Positions 18,692-28,785 of a stretch of DNA of 64,000 bases are shown piece after piece (within the stretch, counting starts at the first letter, position 1; every line of letters begins with the position of its first letter). Source of the DNA: Anaeromyxobacter paludicola. GTDB lineage: Bacteria; Myxococcota; Myxococcia; Myxococcales; Anaeromyxobacteraceae. Position numbers and translations under genes: made by a program. The stretch lies in NCBI RefSeq assembly GCF_023169965.1, contig NZ_AP025592.1, positions 3,534,001-3,598,000 of the forward strand, in the 5' to 3' direction. A model generated the notes under the pieces. That model did not search any database. It had not been told where the DNA came from and saw only the letters and a list, made by a program, of their open reading frames with translations.

Positions 18692-21600
18692 ATGTTCGCG
18701 ACGCTCCGGATCGGACAGAAGATCGGCCTCGGCTTTGCCCTCGCGGTGGTCCTCGCCGCGGTGACCGCGGCGGTGAGCTACCGCTGCTCCTCGGAGGTGG
18801 CCTTCCAGCTCGACGACATCGCGAGCCACAAGGTGCCGAGCATCGACGCCCTGCAGGTGATCAACGAGGCCCAGACCGCCATGGCGGGCGCGGCCAACGG
18901 GCTCGTCTCCCGGCGCCTCATGGATCCGCAGTTCCGCGGCCGATTCTACAAGGACTTCGAGGCGGCCCAGAAGCGGTTGGACGCGGGCTTCAAGGACTAC
19001 GAGGCCCTCCCCCACGGGCCGAAGGCGCTGGAGAAGTGGAAGGCGATGGCGAAGCCCTGGGCCGAGTGGCGCGCCGCGGCGGAGCAGGTCGCCGCCCTGG
19101 CGCACCAGAAGGACGGGCTCCTCTCCGGCGGCGCCGCGGTGGAGGACCCGCGCGTCCTCGAGCTCGACCGCAAGAGCGTCGAGTGCCTGCTGCGGCAGCT
19201 CGCGGCCTTCGACCCGGCCACCGACGCCATCAACGCCGTCATCGACCAGACCAAGGCCGACGTGAAGACGCGGGAGGACGAGGCGATGGGCTCGGCGCGC
19301 GCCCAGAACGTGACCCTCGGGGTCTCGCTCCTCGTCTCCGCGGGGGTGCTGGCGCTCCTCGGCGTCCTGCTCTCCCGCGGCATCTCCCGCATCCTCGCCG
19401 CGCTCTCCGGGGAGTCGCGGAAGCTCACCGAGGCGGTGGCGCAGGGCGACCTCGCGGTCCGCGGCGACCTCTCCCGGGTCAGCTTCGAGTTCCGTCCCAT
19501 CGTGGAGGGCATGAACTCGACCATGGACGCCTTCGCGAAGCCGATCGGCGTGACCGAGGACTACGTCACCCGGATCGCGCAGGGCGACCTGCCGCCCAGG
19601 ATCACCGACGAGTACCGGGGCGACTTCGGGGCCATCAAGGAGGCGCTCAACGGCTGCATCGAGAACCTCTCCGCGCTCATCGGCGAGATGAACCGGATGA
19701 GCGCCGACCACGACCGGGGCGAGATCGACGCGGCCCTCCCGGCGGAGCGGTTCCAGGGCGCCTACCGGAAGATGGCGGAGGGCGTGAACGGGATGGTCTT
19801 CGGCCACATCGCGGTGAAGAAGAAGGCGATGGCCTGCGTGGCGGAGTTCGGGAAGGGGAACTTCGAGGCGCCGCTCGAGAAGTTCCCGGGCAAGAAGGCG
19901 TTCATCAACGACACCATCGAGGAGGTGCGCCGGAACATCCAGGCCTTCATCGGCGAGATGAACCGGATGAGCGCCGACCACGACCGGGGCGAGATCGACA
20001 CCGCCATCCCGGTGGAGAAGTTCCAGGGCGACTACCGGAAGATGGCGGACGGCGTGAACGGGATGGCCTTCGGGCACCTCGCATTGAACAAGAAGGCGAT
20101 GGCCTGCGTGGCCGAGTTCGGGAAGGGGAACTTCGCCGCGCCGCTGGAGAAGTTCCCGGGCAAGAAGGCGTTCATCAACGACACCGTCGAGGAGGTGCGG
20201 CGGAACATCCAGGGCTTCATCGCCGAGATGAACCGGATGAGCGCGGAGCACGACCGGGGCGACATCGACGTCTTCATCCCGGCGGAGAAGTTCCAGGGCG
20301 ACTACCGGAAGATGGCGGAGGGCGTGAACGGGATGGTGGCGGGGCACGTCGCCCTGAACAAGAGCGCGATGGGGTGCGTGGCGGAGTTCGGGAAGGGGAA
20401 CTTCGAGGCGCCGCTCGAGAAGTTCCCGGGCAAGAAGGCGTTCATCAACGAGACCATCGAGCAGGTGCGGTCGAACCTGAAGGCGCTCATCGCCGACGCG
20501 AACGGTCTCGTGGAGAAGGCGGTGGCGGGCGACCTGAAGTACCGGGCCGACGCGCAGCGGCACCTGGGCGACTTCCGGAAGATCGTGGAGGGCGTGAACG
20601 CGACGCTCGACGCGGTGCTGAAGCCGATCCAGGAGGCCGCGGCGGTCCTGGACCAGCTGGCGGAGCGGAACCTGACGGCGCGGGTGCAGGGCGCCTACCA
20701 GGGCGACCACGCCCGCATCAAGGACGCGCTCAACGGCACGGCGCAGGCGCTCGACGAAGCGCTCGGGCAGGTGTCGGCGTCGGTGGGGCAGGTGTCCTCG
20801 GCGGCGAGCCAGATCGCGTCGTCGTCGCAGGCGGTGGCGAGCGGGGCGTCGGAGCAGGCGGCGAGCCTGGAGGAGACGTCGTCGAGCCTGGAGTCGGTGG
20901 CGTCGATGGCGCGGTCGTCGGCGGAGCACGCCATCCAGGCGGACGCGCTGGCGCAGGGGGCGAAGGGGTCGGCGGTGGAGGGCGCGGCGGCGATGGAGCA
21001 GATGCAGGGGGCGATGGAGAAGATCCGGTCGTCGGCGGAGGGCACGAGCGCCATCATCCGGGACATCAACGAGATCGCCTTCCAGACCAACCTGCTGGCG
21101 CTGAACGCGGCGGTGGAGGCGGCGCGGGCGGGCGAGGCGGGGCGGGGCTTCGCGGTGGTGGCGGAGGAGGTGCGGAGCCTGGCGATGCGGAGCAAGGACG
21201 CGGCGCAGAAGACGGAGGCGCTCATCCAGCAGTCGGTGAAGCAGGCGGCGGAGGGGGCGCAGACGTCGAAGCACGTGGCGGCGAAGCTCTCGGAGATCGT
21301 GGGGTCGATCGGGAAGGTGACCGAGATCGTCGCGGAGATCACGGCGGCGGCGAAGGAGCAGTCGAGCGGGATCGAGCAGCTCAACAAGGCCGTGTCGGAG
21401 ATGGACAAGGTGACGCAGCAGAACGCGGCCAGCTCCGAGGAGTCGTCCTCGGCGGCGAGCGAGCTCTCCGGCCAGTCGGAGGAGCTCGCGGCCATGGTGG
21501 GCGCGTTCCGGCTGACCGGGCTGCAGGCCCACTACGCCGTGGCGCCGGTGCGCCGCGCCGCGCCCGCCCGCTCCCTGGCGGCGGCTGCGCCCCGGGCCGT

Positions 21601-21730
21601 CCCGCCGCGCGCCTCCGAGCCGCAGCCCAACGTCGATCCCTGGAAGAAGCCGCTCGCGCCGTCGAGCATCCCGGTGAACCCCGAGGAGGTCATCCCGCTC
21701 GAGAGCGAGCCTTTCGAGAAGCTGTTCTGA
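18692..21730 (+). CDS. methyl-accepting chemotaxis protein with three tandem HAMP-type repeats
   Basis: 1012 residues. One membrane helix lies near residues 12-30 and a second near 210-230, enclosing a helical periplasmic domain of about 180 residues. A HAMP domain follows, then three almost identical 90-residue modules (332-421, 422-511, 512-601), each with [30 protein letters not shown] and [19 protein letters not shown]. Two more HAMP-like stretches precede the signalling coiled coil, whose tip is [20 protein letters not shown] and [15 protein letters not shown]. The C-terminus has no NWETF-like pentapeptide. No che genes are in the window. Expression may depend on sigma-54. Confidence 0.95.
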   Translation: MFATLRIGQKIGLGFALAVVLAAVTAAVSYRCSSEVAFQLDDIASHKVPSIDALQVINEAQTAMAGAANGLVSRRLMDPQFRGRFYKDFEAAQKRLDAGFKDYEALPHGPKALEKWKAMAKPWAEWRAAAEQVAALAHQKDGLLSGGAAVEDPRVLELDRKSVECLLRQLAAFDPATDAINAVIDQTKADVKTREDEAMGSARAQNVTLGVSLLVSAGVLALLGVLLSRGISRILAALSGESRKLTEAVAQGDLAVRGDLSRVSFEFRPIVEGMNSTMDAFAKPIGVTEDYVTRIAQGDLPPRITDEYRGDFGAIKEALNGCIENLSALIGEMNRMSADHDRGEIDAALPAERFQGAYRKMAEGVNGMVFGHIAVKKKAMACVAEFGKGNFEAPLEKFPGKKAFINDTIEEVRRNIQAFIGEMNRMSADHDRGEIDTAIPVEKFQGDYRKMADGVNGMAFGHLALNKKAMACVAEFGKGNFAAPLEKFPGKKAFINDTVEEVRRNIQGFIAEMNRMSAEHDRGDIDVFIPAEKFQGDYRKMAEGVNGMVAGHVALNKSAMGCVAEFGKGNFEAPLEKFPGKKAFINETIEQVRSNLKALIADANGLVEKAVAGDLKYRADAQRHLGDFRKIVEGVNATLDAVLKPIQEAAAVLDQLAERNLTARVQGAYQGDHARIKDALNGTAQALDEALGQVSASVGQVSSAASQIASSSQAVASGASEQAASLEETSSSLESVASMARSSAEHAIQADALAQGAKGSAVEGAAAMEQMQGAMEKIRSSAEGTSAIIRDINEIAFQTNLLALNAAVEAARAGEAGRGFAVVAEEVRSLAMRSKDAAQKTEALIQQSVKQAAEGAQTSKHVAAKLSEIVGSIGKVTEIVAEITAAAKEQSSGIEQLNKAVSEMDKVTQQNAASSEESSSAASELSGQSEELAAMVGAFRLTGLQAHYAVAPVRRAAPARSLAAAAPRAVPPRASEPQPNVDPWKKPLAPSSIPVNPEEVIPLESEPFEKLF
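19685..20494 (+). repeat. three 270-base in-frame tandem repeats in the chemoreceptor gene
   Basis: Units begin at 19685, 19955 and 20225 (each at GAGATGAACCGGATGAGC), exactly 270 bases or 90 codons apart. Long stretches are identical in nucleotide sequence, including AAGTTCCCGGGCAAGAAGGC, which suggests recent duplication or ongoing gene conversion. Confidence 0.95.
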
Positions 21731-21756
21731 GCGGGAGCGATCCCCTCGCGTGAGAG

Positions 21757-21790
21757 GCGCGCGCCGACCGGGCTCCCGGCCGGCGCGCGC
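21757..21790 (+). terminator. strong GC stem-loop after the chemoreceptor gene
   Basis: 15-base arms (GCGCGCGCCGACCGG and CCGGCCGGCGCGCGC) with one mismatch and a 4-base loop, 27 bases after the stop codon. No T-tract. It is the clearest intrinsic-terminator-like hairpin in the window. Confidence 0.7.
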
Positions 21791-21959
21791 TCGCTTCCGG
21801 GCTCCTGCGCTCGCCGCTCCGCGAGGCGGCGGACGCCCCGCCGGGCGGTTGCCCGGGCGGGGCCACCTCCCTTAACGTCTCGGCGGGCCACGGGTCCTGC
21901 AGCTGGGCCGTCGGGCCCGACGTGTGCCCGCCGGCCTACCCTGGAGAGGCGAGTCCATC

Positions 21960-22490
21960 ATGAGCAAACGATACCTTCCAGCGGCGGCCCTCCTGCTCCT
22001 CCTCGGCGCCTGCGCGACCACCACGCGCACCACCCGCACCTACTACGGCGAGGCGCCCCCGCCCCGGCGCGGCCAGGTGGCCTGGGTCCGAGAGACGGTC
22101 GAGCAGCAGCAGGGCAACCCGGCGGGCGGCGCCGCGGCCGGCGCGGTGATCGGCGGCCTCCTCGGGCACGGCATCTTCGGCCACTCCGGCGGCACGCTGT
22201 TCGGCGCCGTGGGTGGGGCGGCGGTCGGCGCGGCGGCCAGCCAGGACGGCCCCGAGCTCCGCTCCTACCAGGTCGCGGTCCGCTTCGAGGATGGCGACCA
22301 GCGGGTCTACCTCTACCGGAACCACTGCCCCTTCCGCCCCGGCGACGCGGTGGTCTGGACGCCCGCCGGGCTCGCGCTCACGCGGCCGCGGAGCGCCGCG
22401 ACGCCCCCGCCGCCCACCTCGGCGCCTCCCGGCGAGGCCTACCCGCCCGCGCCCGACTACGCCCCGCCGCCGCCGCCCGGCCAGCCCTAG
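21960..22490 (+). CDS. glycine-zipper lipoprotein
   Basis: 176 residues. Signal peptide with lipobox LLGAC, then a Thr/Arg-rich stretch. A glycine zipper follows (GGAAAGAVIGGLLGHGIFGH and GGTLFGAVGGAAVGAAAS), as in SlyB/17-kDa surface antigen-type outer-membrane lipoproteins. A small beta domain comes next (SYQVAVRFEDGDQRVYLYR), where the modified zipper proteins usually end, and then a Pro-rich tail. The ATG at 21960 gives the signal peptide directly; an in-frame upstream ATG adds 12 residues. Probably stabilises the envelope. It is monocistronic. Confidence 0.85.
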   Translation: MSKRYLPAAALLLLLGACATTTRTTRTYYGEAPPPRRGQVAWVRETVEQQQGNPAGGAAAGAVIGGLLGHGIFGHSGGTLFGAVGGAAVGAAASQDGPELRSYQVAVRFEDGDQRVYLYRNHCPFRPGDAVVWTPAGLALTRPRSAATPPPPTSAPPGEAYPPAPDYAPPPPPGQP

Positions 22491-22550
22491 CCTCACGTCT
22501 CACCCCCTCCCTTTCCCTCCCCCGCTCCGCGGGAGAGGGGAAGAGTTCCC

Positions 22551-22630
22551 TTCCTGCTGCGCGAGCAGCAGAAGCCTCCCTTCCTATCGCGCGAGCAGCA
22601 GAAGCCTCCCTTCCTGCTGCGCGGAGAGGC
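22551..22630. repeat. 30-base intergenic tandem repeat
   Basis: Unit starting TTCCTGCTGCGCGAGCAGCA repeats at 22551 and 22581, with a partial third copy at 22611. Each copy contains the inverted repeat CTGCTGCGCGAGCAGCAG. Flanking sequence (22500-22545 and 22640-22680) is rich in CCCTCCC/GGGAGGG inverted segments that could pair across the element. The rest of the 304-base gap before the Hsp70-like gene holds no gene I can support. It resembles a REP/BIME-type intergenic repeat. Confidence 0.7.
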
Positions 22631-22794
22631 GAAGGGAAGCTCTCCCTCCCCGCCTGGCGGGGAGGGCCGGGGAGGGGGCACCGGCGCGATCTGCGGCGCC
22701 GGTTGCGGACGGGCCCGGATTCTGCCATCTCAGCGGGCCCTCCCCCGCACCCGTCCCGGCCCCGGCCGCGGCGCGCGGGGCGGAAGAGCCCGCG

Positions 22795-24078
22795 ATGCCC
22801 CACGACAACCCGACCCGCTACGCCATCGACTTCGGCACGAGCAACTCGCTCCTCGCGGCCGCCTCCGCGGACCGCGTCTTCGACCCGGTGCCGCTCGATC
22901 CGCTGGCCGGCGATCCGACCGTCCTCCGCAGCATCCTCGCCTTCCCCGACGCCGGCGGCCTCTTCGTGGGCGAGGCGGCGCTCCAGGCCTTCCGGGACAG
23001 CCAGGGCGAGGCGCGGCTCCTCCGCTCGATCAAGCGCCACCTGGGCGCGCGCTCCTTCCGGGGCACGCTCATCCGCAACCGGCTGGTCACCCCGGAGGAG
23101 CTGGTGGGGGCCTTCCTGCGGCAGGTCCGGGAGCGGGCCGACGCGCACTTCGGGGTGGAGGTCCGGCGCGCGCTCCTCGGGCGCCCGGTCCACTTCGACG
23201 GCGAGGACGACGCCTTCGCCGAGGCCCGGCTCCGCAAGGCGGCGGAGCTGGCCGGCTTCGAGGACGTCCTGTTCCTGCCAGAGCCGGTGGCGGCGGCGCG
23301 CACCTTCGGGGCGGCGGCCCGCCGGGAGGAGCTCGCGCTCATCGGCGACTTCGGCGGCGGCACCTCGGACTACACCGTCCTGCGCGTCGGGCCGCGGCCG
23401 CTCGAGCGGAGCGACGTGCTCGCGGTGGGCGGCGTGGCGGTGGCGGGCGACGCCCTCGACGCGGCGCTGATGCGGTCGCAGGTGGCCCGCCACTTCGGCG
23501 CGGAGGTCCGCTACCGGGCGCCCTTCGGCGCGAACGTGCTGCAGATGCCGCAGGGCGTGATCTCGCTGCTCTGCTCGCCGGCGCACCTCTCCATGCTGCA
23601 GCGCCGCGACGTCGCGTCCTTCCTGGCGGACGTGCGCCGCTGGTCCCTCTCCGAGGACGACCGGGCCCGCATGGACCAGCTCACCGTGCTCGTGGACGAC
23701 GGGCAGGGCTTCCAGCTCTTCGAGGCCATCGAGCAGGCCAAGCGCCGGCTCTCCGAGGCGCAGCAGGCGGAGGTCCGCTTCTCGTACCCGGGCATCGAGG
23801 TGCGCGAGCGGGTGACGCGGGCCGGCTTCGAGGCGGCGAGCCGTCGCGAGGTGGACGCGATCGTGGCCTGCCTCGAGGAGACGGTCCGGGCGGCGGGCGT
23901 GCCGCTCGAGGAGATCACCACCGTCTGCTGCACCGGCGGCACCGCCAAGGTGCCGCGCATCGCGGCGGAGCTCCGGGCGCGGCTCCCGTCGGCCCGCATG
24001 GAGCAGTTCAAGAACTTCCACTCGGTGGTGCAGGGGCTGGCGGTGGCGGCGCAGGCGGCGGAGCGGGGAGAGGCGTAG
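22795..24078 (+). CDS. Hsp70-like actin-fold ATPase (YegD type)
   Basis: 427 residues. Actin-fold ATPase motifs: phosphate 1 YAIDFGTSNSLLA, phosphate 2 ALIGDFGGGTSDYTVLRV, adenosine motif VCCTGGTAKVPRIAAEL. FLPEPVAAARTFG matches the connect 1 region of Hsp70s. There is no C-terminal peptide-binding domain with lid, so it matches the short YegD-like group rather than DnaK. The substrate and role are unknown. The ATG at 22795 is chosen because the upstream frame is Arg/Ser-rich. It converges with the efflux operon, 25 bases away. Confidence 0.88.
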   Translation: MPHDNPTRYAIDFGTSNSLLAAASADRVFDPVPLDPLAGDPTVLRSILAFPDAGGLFVGEAALQAFRDSQGEARLLRSIKRHLGARSFRGTLIRNRLVTPEELVGAFLRQVRERADAHFGVEVRRALLGRPVHFDGEDDAFAEARLRKAAELAGFEDVLFLPEPVAAARTFGAAARREELALIGDFGGGTSDYTVLRVGPRPLERSDVLAVGGVAVAGDALDAALMRSQVARHFGAEVRYRAPFGANVLQMPQGVISLLCSPAHLSMLQRRDVASFLADVRRWSLSEDDRARMDQLTVLVDDGQGFQLFEAIEQAKRRLSEAQQAEVRFSYPGIEVRERVTRAGFEAASRREVDAIVACLEETVRAAGVPLEEITTVCCTGGTAKVPRIAAELRARLPSARMEQFKNFHSVVQGLAVAAQAAERGEA

Positions 24079-24102
24079 CCCGGCGCCGGCCCCGCCGGTC
24101 GT

Positions 24103-25470
24103 TCACAGCGGCAGCGTGTCCCCCCCGAGCGCCTCGGTCAGCGTCACGTGGGCCTGGAGCTGGTCGAGCCGGTTCTGGAGCGCGGCCACCTCGGCCTGGC
24201 GCCGCGCCTCCTGGGCGTCGAGCCAGACCTTGAGCAGCACCGCGCCGGCCCGGTAGCGGATCTCGGAGAGCGACTCCGCGCGACGCGCGGCGGAAAGCGA
24301 TCGGTCGAGCCGCTCCGCCTGCAGCCGGTACTGCGTCCGCGCCGACAGCGCGTCCTCGACGTCGGCGAGCGCCTTGTAGAGGGTCTGCCGGAAGGTGAGG
24401 ACGGTGCCCTCGGCCTCCACCTCGGCGATCCCGGTCTTGCGCTGGGCGTCTCGGTACTGGAGGAAGGGCAGGGCCAGGGCGGCGCCGAGGGTGCCGATCG
24501 GGTTCTGGACGAGGCGCGACAGCGCGTCGCTCGTGACGCCGAGGCTGCCGGTGAGGGTGAGGGTGGGGTAGAAGCTCGCGCGGGTCGCGTCGGCGGTGGC
24601 CCAGGCGGCACGGACCCGGAGCTCGGCGGCGCGCACGTCGGGCCGGCGCGACAGGAGCTCGGCCGGCAGGCCCGCCGCCACGTCGGGGAGCGCCGCCGGG
24701 AGGGTCTCCGGCTCGTCGGCGACGGCGCCCGGCGCGCGGTCGAAGAGGATGGCGAGCGCGTTGCGCGCCTCGACGAGCTGCTGCTCGAGCTGCGTGTGGG
24801 CGGCCTCCTGGCTCGCCGTGGTCTGCTCCGCCTGGGCCACGTCGAGCCCCGAGCCGCCGCCCGCGTCCTTCAGGGCCCGCGCGATCTCGAGCGCCCGCTT
24901 CGCCGCGGCCACGCTCTGCGCGCTCAGGGCCAGCCGCTGCTTCAGGTACGCCACCTTCCAGTAGAGGGTGGCGGTGGTGCCGGTGAGTGCCAGCGCCGCG
25001 CTCTCGCGGTCGAGCTCGGTGGCGCTCGCCTCCCACTCCGCGGCGCTCCGCTGGCTCGCGAGCCGGCCCCAGAGGTCGGCCTCCCAGGTGACCGTGCCGG
25101 AGAGGCCGTAGGTGGCCGAGGTGCCCGCCCCCGGGCCGAAGCTCCGCGCCACCGCGGCGCTCGGGCCGGCGGCGACCGAGGGGAGCTGCGCGCCGGCCGC
25201 GAGCCCGGCCTCGAGCCGGGCCCGGCGCACCTTGAGCGCCGCGGCGGCGAGGTCGTTGTTGCGGCGGAGCGCCTCCGCCACCAGGCGGTCGAGGGCGGGG
25301 TCGCCGAAGCGGGACCACCAGCGCGAGTCCGCGGCGGGCGCGCCGGAGGCCTCCGCCTGCCGGTTCCAGGTGGGCGGGACGTCGGCCTGGGGCCGCTCGT
25401 GCGCGCGCGAGGCGGCGCAGGCGCAGAGCCCGAGGGCGAGGGCGGCGGGGAGGAGCGCGCGGGAGGTCAC
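24103..25470 (-). CDS. NodT-type outer-membrane efflux lipoprotein (TolC superfamily)
   Basis: 455 residues. Signal peptide with lipobox LCAC, then the usual [21 protein letters not shown] start of the OMF family. Two repeats of long helices and beta-strand segments follow ([18 protein letters not shown] and [14 protein letters not shown], the LxxRPDxxxAE hallmark). It forms the outer-membrane tunnel for the MacAB-type pump encoded upstream; its ATG overlaps the macB stop by four bases. It is the last gene of the operon. Confidence 0.92.
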   Translation of the reverse strand: MTSRALLPAALALGLCACAASRAHERPQADVPPTWNRQAEASGAPAADSRWWSRFGDPALDRLVAEALRRNNDLAAAALKVRRARLEAGLAAGAQLPSVAAGPSAAVARSFGPGAGTSATYGLSGTVTWEADLWGRLASQRSAAEWEASATELDRESAALALTGTTATLYWKVAYLKQRLALSAQSVAAAKRALEIARALKDAGGGSGLDVAQAEQTTASQEAAHTQLEQQLVEARNALAILFDRAPGAVADEPETLPAALPDVAAGLPAELLSRRPDVRAAELRVRAAWATADATRASFYPTLTLTGSLGVTSDALSRLVQNPIGTLGAALALPFLQYRDAQRKTGIAEVEAEGTVLTFRQTLYKALADVEDALSARTQYRLQAERLDRSLSAARRAESLSEIRYRAGAVLLKVWLDAQEARRQAEVAALQNRLDQLQAHVTLTEALGGDTLPL

Positions 25471-27425
25471 CGGGAGAGCGCCTCCACCGGGTCGAGCCGG
25501 GCCGCGTTCCGCGCCGGCCAGAAGCCGAAGAGGATGCCGACGAAGGAGGAGCAGCCGAACGCGCCGGCGATCGACGCGCCCGAGTAGACCATCCGGAAGC
25601 TGGCGCCGGCCTGGGCGAAGACCACCCCCATCCCGAGCGCGAGCAGCACCCCGAGGACCCCGCCCGCGAGGCAGACCAGCAGGGCCTCGACGAGGAACTG
25701 GCGCAGGATGTCGCCCTGGCGGGCGCCGACGGCCATGCGGACGCCGATCTCCTGCGTCCGCTCGGTGACCGACACCAGCATGATGTTCATCACGCCGATG
25801 CCGCCCACCGCGAGCGAGATGAGCGCGATGGCGGAGAGCAGGAGCGTCATGGTCTCGGTGGTCTTCTCGAACATCTGGCGGATGGCGTCGGTGTTCATGA
25901 CGAAGAAGTCCTTGGTGCCGTGCCGGCGCGTCAGCGTCTGCACGATGCCCGCCTCGGCCGCGTCGGTGGGCGCCGCGTCGCTCACCCGGACGGTGAGGCT
26001 CCGCAGCGTGGACTGGCCGAGGAGCCGGCTCATGCAGGTGGTGTAGGGGACCCAGGCGTTGAGGTTCTGGTCGTTGCCGAAGGCGCTCTGCCGCTTGGCG
26101 GTGACGCCGACCACCCGCACCGGCAGCGCGCCGAGCAGGATCACCTGGCCCACCGGGTCCTCGCCGTCGGGGAAGAGCGCCTTGCGGGTGTTCGGGTCGA
26201 TCACCGCCTCCTGGGCGAGCCGCCGCACGCCCTCGCGGTCGAGGCCGCGGCCCTGCGCGAGGGTGTAGCCGCGCACCCGGAAGAACTGCTCGCCCACGCC
26301 GTTGACGGTGCCGGTCACCGCCACGTTGCCGCGGCGGAGGGTCACGCTCGTGGACACGCCTGGCGTGACGCTGTCCACGTAGGAGAGCCGGGCCAGCGCG
26401 TCGGCGTCGGCGACCCGGAGGGTCTCGATCGCGCCCGCGCGCCGGTCGCCGAAGTCCTTGCCCGGGAACACGTCGATGGTGTTCGTCCCCATGCCGCTGA
26501 GCTCGGTCAGGATCCGCTGCCGCGACCCCTCTCCCAGGGCGACCATCGACACCACCGAGGCGATGCCGATGATGATGCCGAGCATGGTGAGGAGGGTCCG
26601 CAGCCGGTGGGTGGCCAGGGCCCGCACCGCCATGTGGGTGGCCTCCGAGAGCCGGCCCCAGTGGCCGGCCCAGCGCGACCCGCCGGCGGGCAGGGCGGCC
26701 GCGGGCGCGGCGCCCCGGGCGGGCGGGGGCCCGAGCGGCGCCGGGTTCGGGCGATCGGAGACGACGCGGCCATCGGAGATCTCGACGATGCGCCGGGCGT
26801 GCGCGGCGACGCGCGCGTCGTGGGTCACGAGGATCACCGTGTGCCCGTCGGCGTTCAGCTCGCGGAGGATGGCCATCACCTCCTCGCCGCTCGCCCGGTC
26901 GAGCGCGCCGGTCGGCTCGTCGGCCAGGATGACCGGGCCGCCGTTCATGAGCGCCCGCGCGATGCTCACCCGCTGCTGCTGGCCGCCCGAGAGCTGGCCG
27001 GGCCGGTGGTGCGCCCGATCGGCCATCCCGAGCCGGTCGAGCAGCGCCGCGGCGCGCCGGCGCCGGTCGGCCCGCGCCGCGCCGCCGTAGACGGACGGGA
27101 TCTCCACGTTCCCGAGGGCGTCGAGGTCGCCGAGCAGGTGGTAGCGCTGGAAGATGAAGCCGAAGTGCTCGCGCCGCAGCCTCGCGAGGTCGTCGGGAGG
27201 GAGGGCGGCGGTCTCCTGGCCGGCCACGGCGTAGCTCCCGCGGGTGGGCCGGTCGAGGCAGCCGAGCACGTTCATCAGGGTGGACTTGCCCGAGCCCGAC
27301 GGGCCGATGATGGCCACGAGCTCGCCTGAGTCGATGCGCAGGTCCACGTCGCGGAGCGCGGCGACGCCGCCGTCGCCGGCGCCGTACTCCCGCCAGACCC
27401 CGCGCAGCTCCAGGAGGGCCGCCAT
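25467..27425 (-). CDS. macB: MacB-type ABC transporter, fused ATPase and permease
   Basis: 652 residues. N-terminal ATPase: Walker [10 protein letters not shown], signature [15 protein letters not shown], Walker [14 protein letters not shown] and H-loop VTHD. A Pro/Ala linker leads to the first membrane helix ([20 protein letters not shown]), a long periplasmic domain, then three C-terminal helices ([20 protein letters not shown] is typical). The fusion order and size fit MacB, which uses ATP to expel peptides, macrolides or lipopeptides through MacA and a TolC-like channel. It starts two bases after the macA stop. The substrate is unknown here. Confidence 0.93.
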   Translation of the reverse strand: MAALLELRGVWREYGAGDGGVAALRDVDLRIDSGELVAIIGPSGSGKSTLMNVLGCLDRPTRGSYAVAGQETAALPPDDLARLRREHFGFIFQRYHLLGDLDALGNVEIPSVYGGAARADRRRRAAALLDRLGMADRAHHRPGQLSGGQQQRVSIARALMNGGPVILADEPTGALDRASGEEVMAILRELNADGHTVILVTHDARVAAHARRIVEISDGRVVSDRPNPAPLGPPPARGAAPAAALPAGGSRWAGHWGRLSEATHMAVRALATHRLRTLLTMLGIIIGIASVVSMVALGEGSRQRILTELSGMGTNTIDVFPGKDFGDRRAGAIETLRVADADALARLSYVDSVTPGVSTSVTLRRGNVAVTGTVNGVGEQFFRVRGYTLAQGRGLDREGVRRLAQEAVIDPNTRKALFPDGEDPVGQVILLGALPVRVVGVTAKRQSAFGNDQNLNAWVPYTTCMSRLLGQSTLRSLTVRVSDAAPTDAAEAGIVQTLTRRHGTKDFFVMNTDAIRQMFEKTTETMTLLLSAIALISLAVGGIGVMNIMLVSVTERTQEIGVRMAVGARQGDILRQFLVEALLVCLAGGVLGVLLALGMGVVFAQAGASFRMVYSGASIAGAFGCSSFVGILFGFWPARNAARLDPVEALSR

Positions 27426-27427
27426 GG

Positions 27428-28663
27428 CTAGAACATCCCCGGCGGGCGCGGCATCCCCGGCCCCTGCGCCGCGGCGGCCTCGCTCACGACCACCCGCTCG
27501 CCCTCGGCGAGCCCCTCGAGCACCTCGACCTGGACCCGGTCGTCGAGCCCCAGGCGCACGCGGCGGGAGACCACCGCGCCGTCGGGGCGCTGCACCCGGA
27601 CCGTGGCGCCGCCGTCCGGGCCGTGGCCCACCGCGCCCGCGGGGACGGTGAGCGCCTGGCGGGCGCGCGCCAGCACGATGGTGACCTGCGCGGTCATGGA
27701 GATGCGCAGCGCGCCGTCCGCGTTGGGCGCGTCGCAGAGGCCGTTGTAGTAGATGGCGGTGCTCGTCGAGCTCGCGCTCGAGGAGGACGTGGTGGTGGAC
27801 TCGGTGGCGTAGGAGGTGGGCGCCGGCTCCACCGCCCGGAGCGTGGCCTCGCGCCGGAGGTCGGGCTGGCCGAGGATGGTGAAGAAGACCGGCAGCCCGG
27901 GCTTCACCCGCGGGACGTCGGCCTCCGAGATCTGCGCCTTCACCGTGATGGTGTCGAGCTTCGCCACCTTCACGATGGTCGGCGCGGTCTGGACCGCGTT
28001 GACCGTCTGCCCCTGCTCGGCGACGACCGCCACCACCACGCCGTCCATCGGGGAGGTGATGCGGGTGTAGCCGAGGTTCACCCGCGCCGTGTCCACCGCG
28101 ATCCGCGCCTGCTCGAGCTGGGCGTCGAGCTGCGAGAGCTCCGCCCGCGTGGTGGCGAGGGTCGCCTCGGCCGCCTCGTAGTCGGCGCGCGTGCCGGCCT
28201 CGGAGGGGAGGAGCTTCTCCTGCCGCGCGAAGGCGAGCTCGGCCTGCTTGAGCGCCGCCTTCCTGGCCCGCCGCTGCGCCTCGACGGTGGCGCGGGCCGC
28301 CTCGGCGTTGCGCAGCGTGTTCTCCTGCGGCACGGCGTCGATCTCGGCCACGAGCTGGCCCTGCTTCACCTGGTCGCCCAGCTTGACGAGGAGCGACTTC
28401 ACCTGCCCGGAGACCTGCGCGCCCACGCTCACCACCTTGGCCGGCTCGAGCGTGCCGGTGGCGAGCACCGTGGACTCGACGTCGGCCCGGGTCACGGGGG
28501 CGGTGATGACGGCCGGGCGCGGTCCCGGGCCGCGGGCGCGCAGCGCGACGAAGGCCCCGGCCGCGGCCAGCGAGAGGGCGAGGGCCACGACTGCGAGGCG
28601 CCGGCGGCGCGCAGGGGGCGCGACGGGGCGCGGCGGCGGGGGGGCGGCTTCGAGGCGGAGCAT
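27428..28663 (-). CDS. macA: MacA-type periplasmic adaptor protein
   Basis: 411 residues. One N-terminal membrane anchor (residues about 23-42), then a lipoyl/beta-barrel half ([20 protein letters not shown]), a long alpha-hairpin (about 105-185), [19 protein letters not shown] and a membrane-proximal domain. Just before the family motif [12 protein letters not shown] is a Ser/Thr-rich insertion of about 17 residues absent from typical MacA. It bridges MacB and the outer-membrane channel. It is first in the macA-macB-OMF operon, 122 bases after the PAS kinase stop on the same strand. Confidence 0.92.
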   Translation of the reverse strand: MLRLEAAPPPPRPVAPPARRRRLAVVALALSLAAAGAFVALRARGPGPRPAVITAPVTRADVESTVLATGTLEPAKVVSVGAQVSGQVKSLLVKLGDQVKQGQLVAEIDAVPQENTLRNAEAARATVEAQRRARKAALKQAELAFARQEKLLPSEAGTRADYEAAEATLATTRAELSQLDAQLEQARIAVDTARVNLGYTRITSPMDGVVVAVVAEQGQTVNAVQTAPTIVKVAKLDTITVKAQISEADVPRVKPGLPVFFTILGQPDLRREATLRAVEPAPTSYATESTTTSSSSASSTSTAIYYNGLCDAPNADGALRISMTAQVTIVLARARQALTVPAGAVGHGPDGGATVRVQRPDGAVVSRRVRLGLDDRVQVEVLEGLAEGERVVVSEAAAAQGPGMPRPPGMF

Positions 28664-28785
28664 GCGGGGCGCATCCTAGGCCCGCCCGCGCCGGGAACCG
28701 CCGCCGCGAAACTTCGGGCACAATCCCGCAACCCGGGGCGCACACGGCGGCCCCGCCGGCGCCGCTCCGCGGCTGGCCGCGCCGT

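Noticed and set aside
19685-20494. 270-base repeats considered as a CRISPR or mobile element
   Set aside because: They are in-frame protein repeats inside the chemoreceptor with no spacers and no flanking target duplications.
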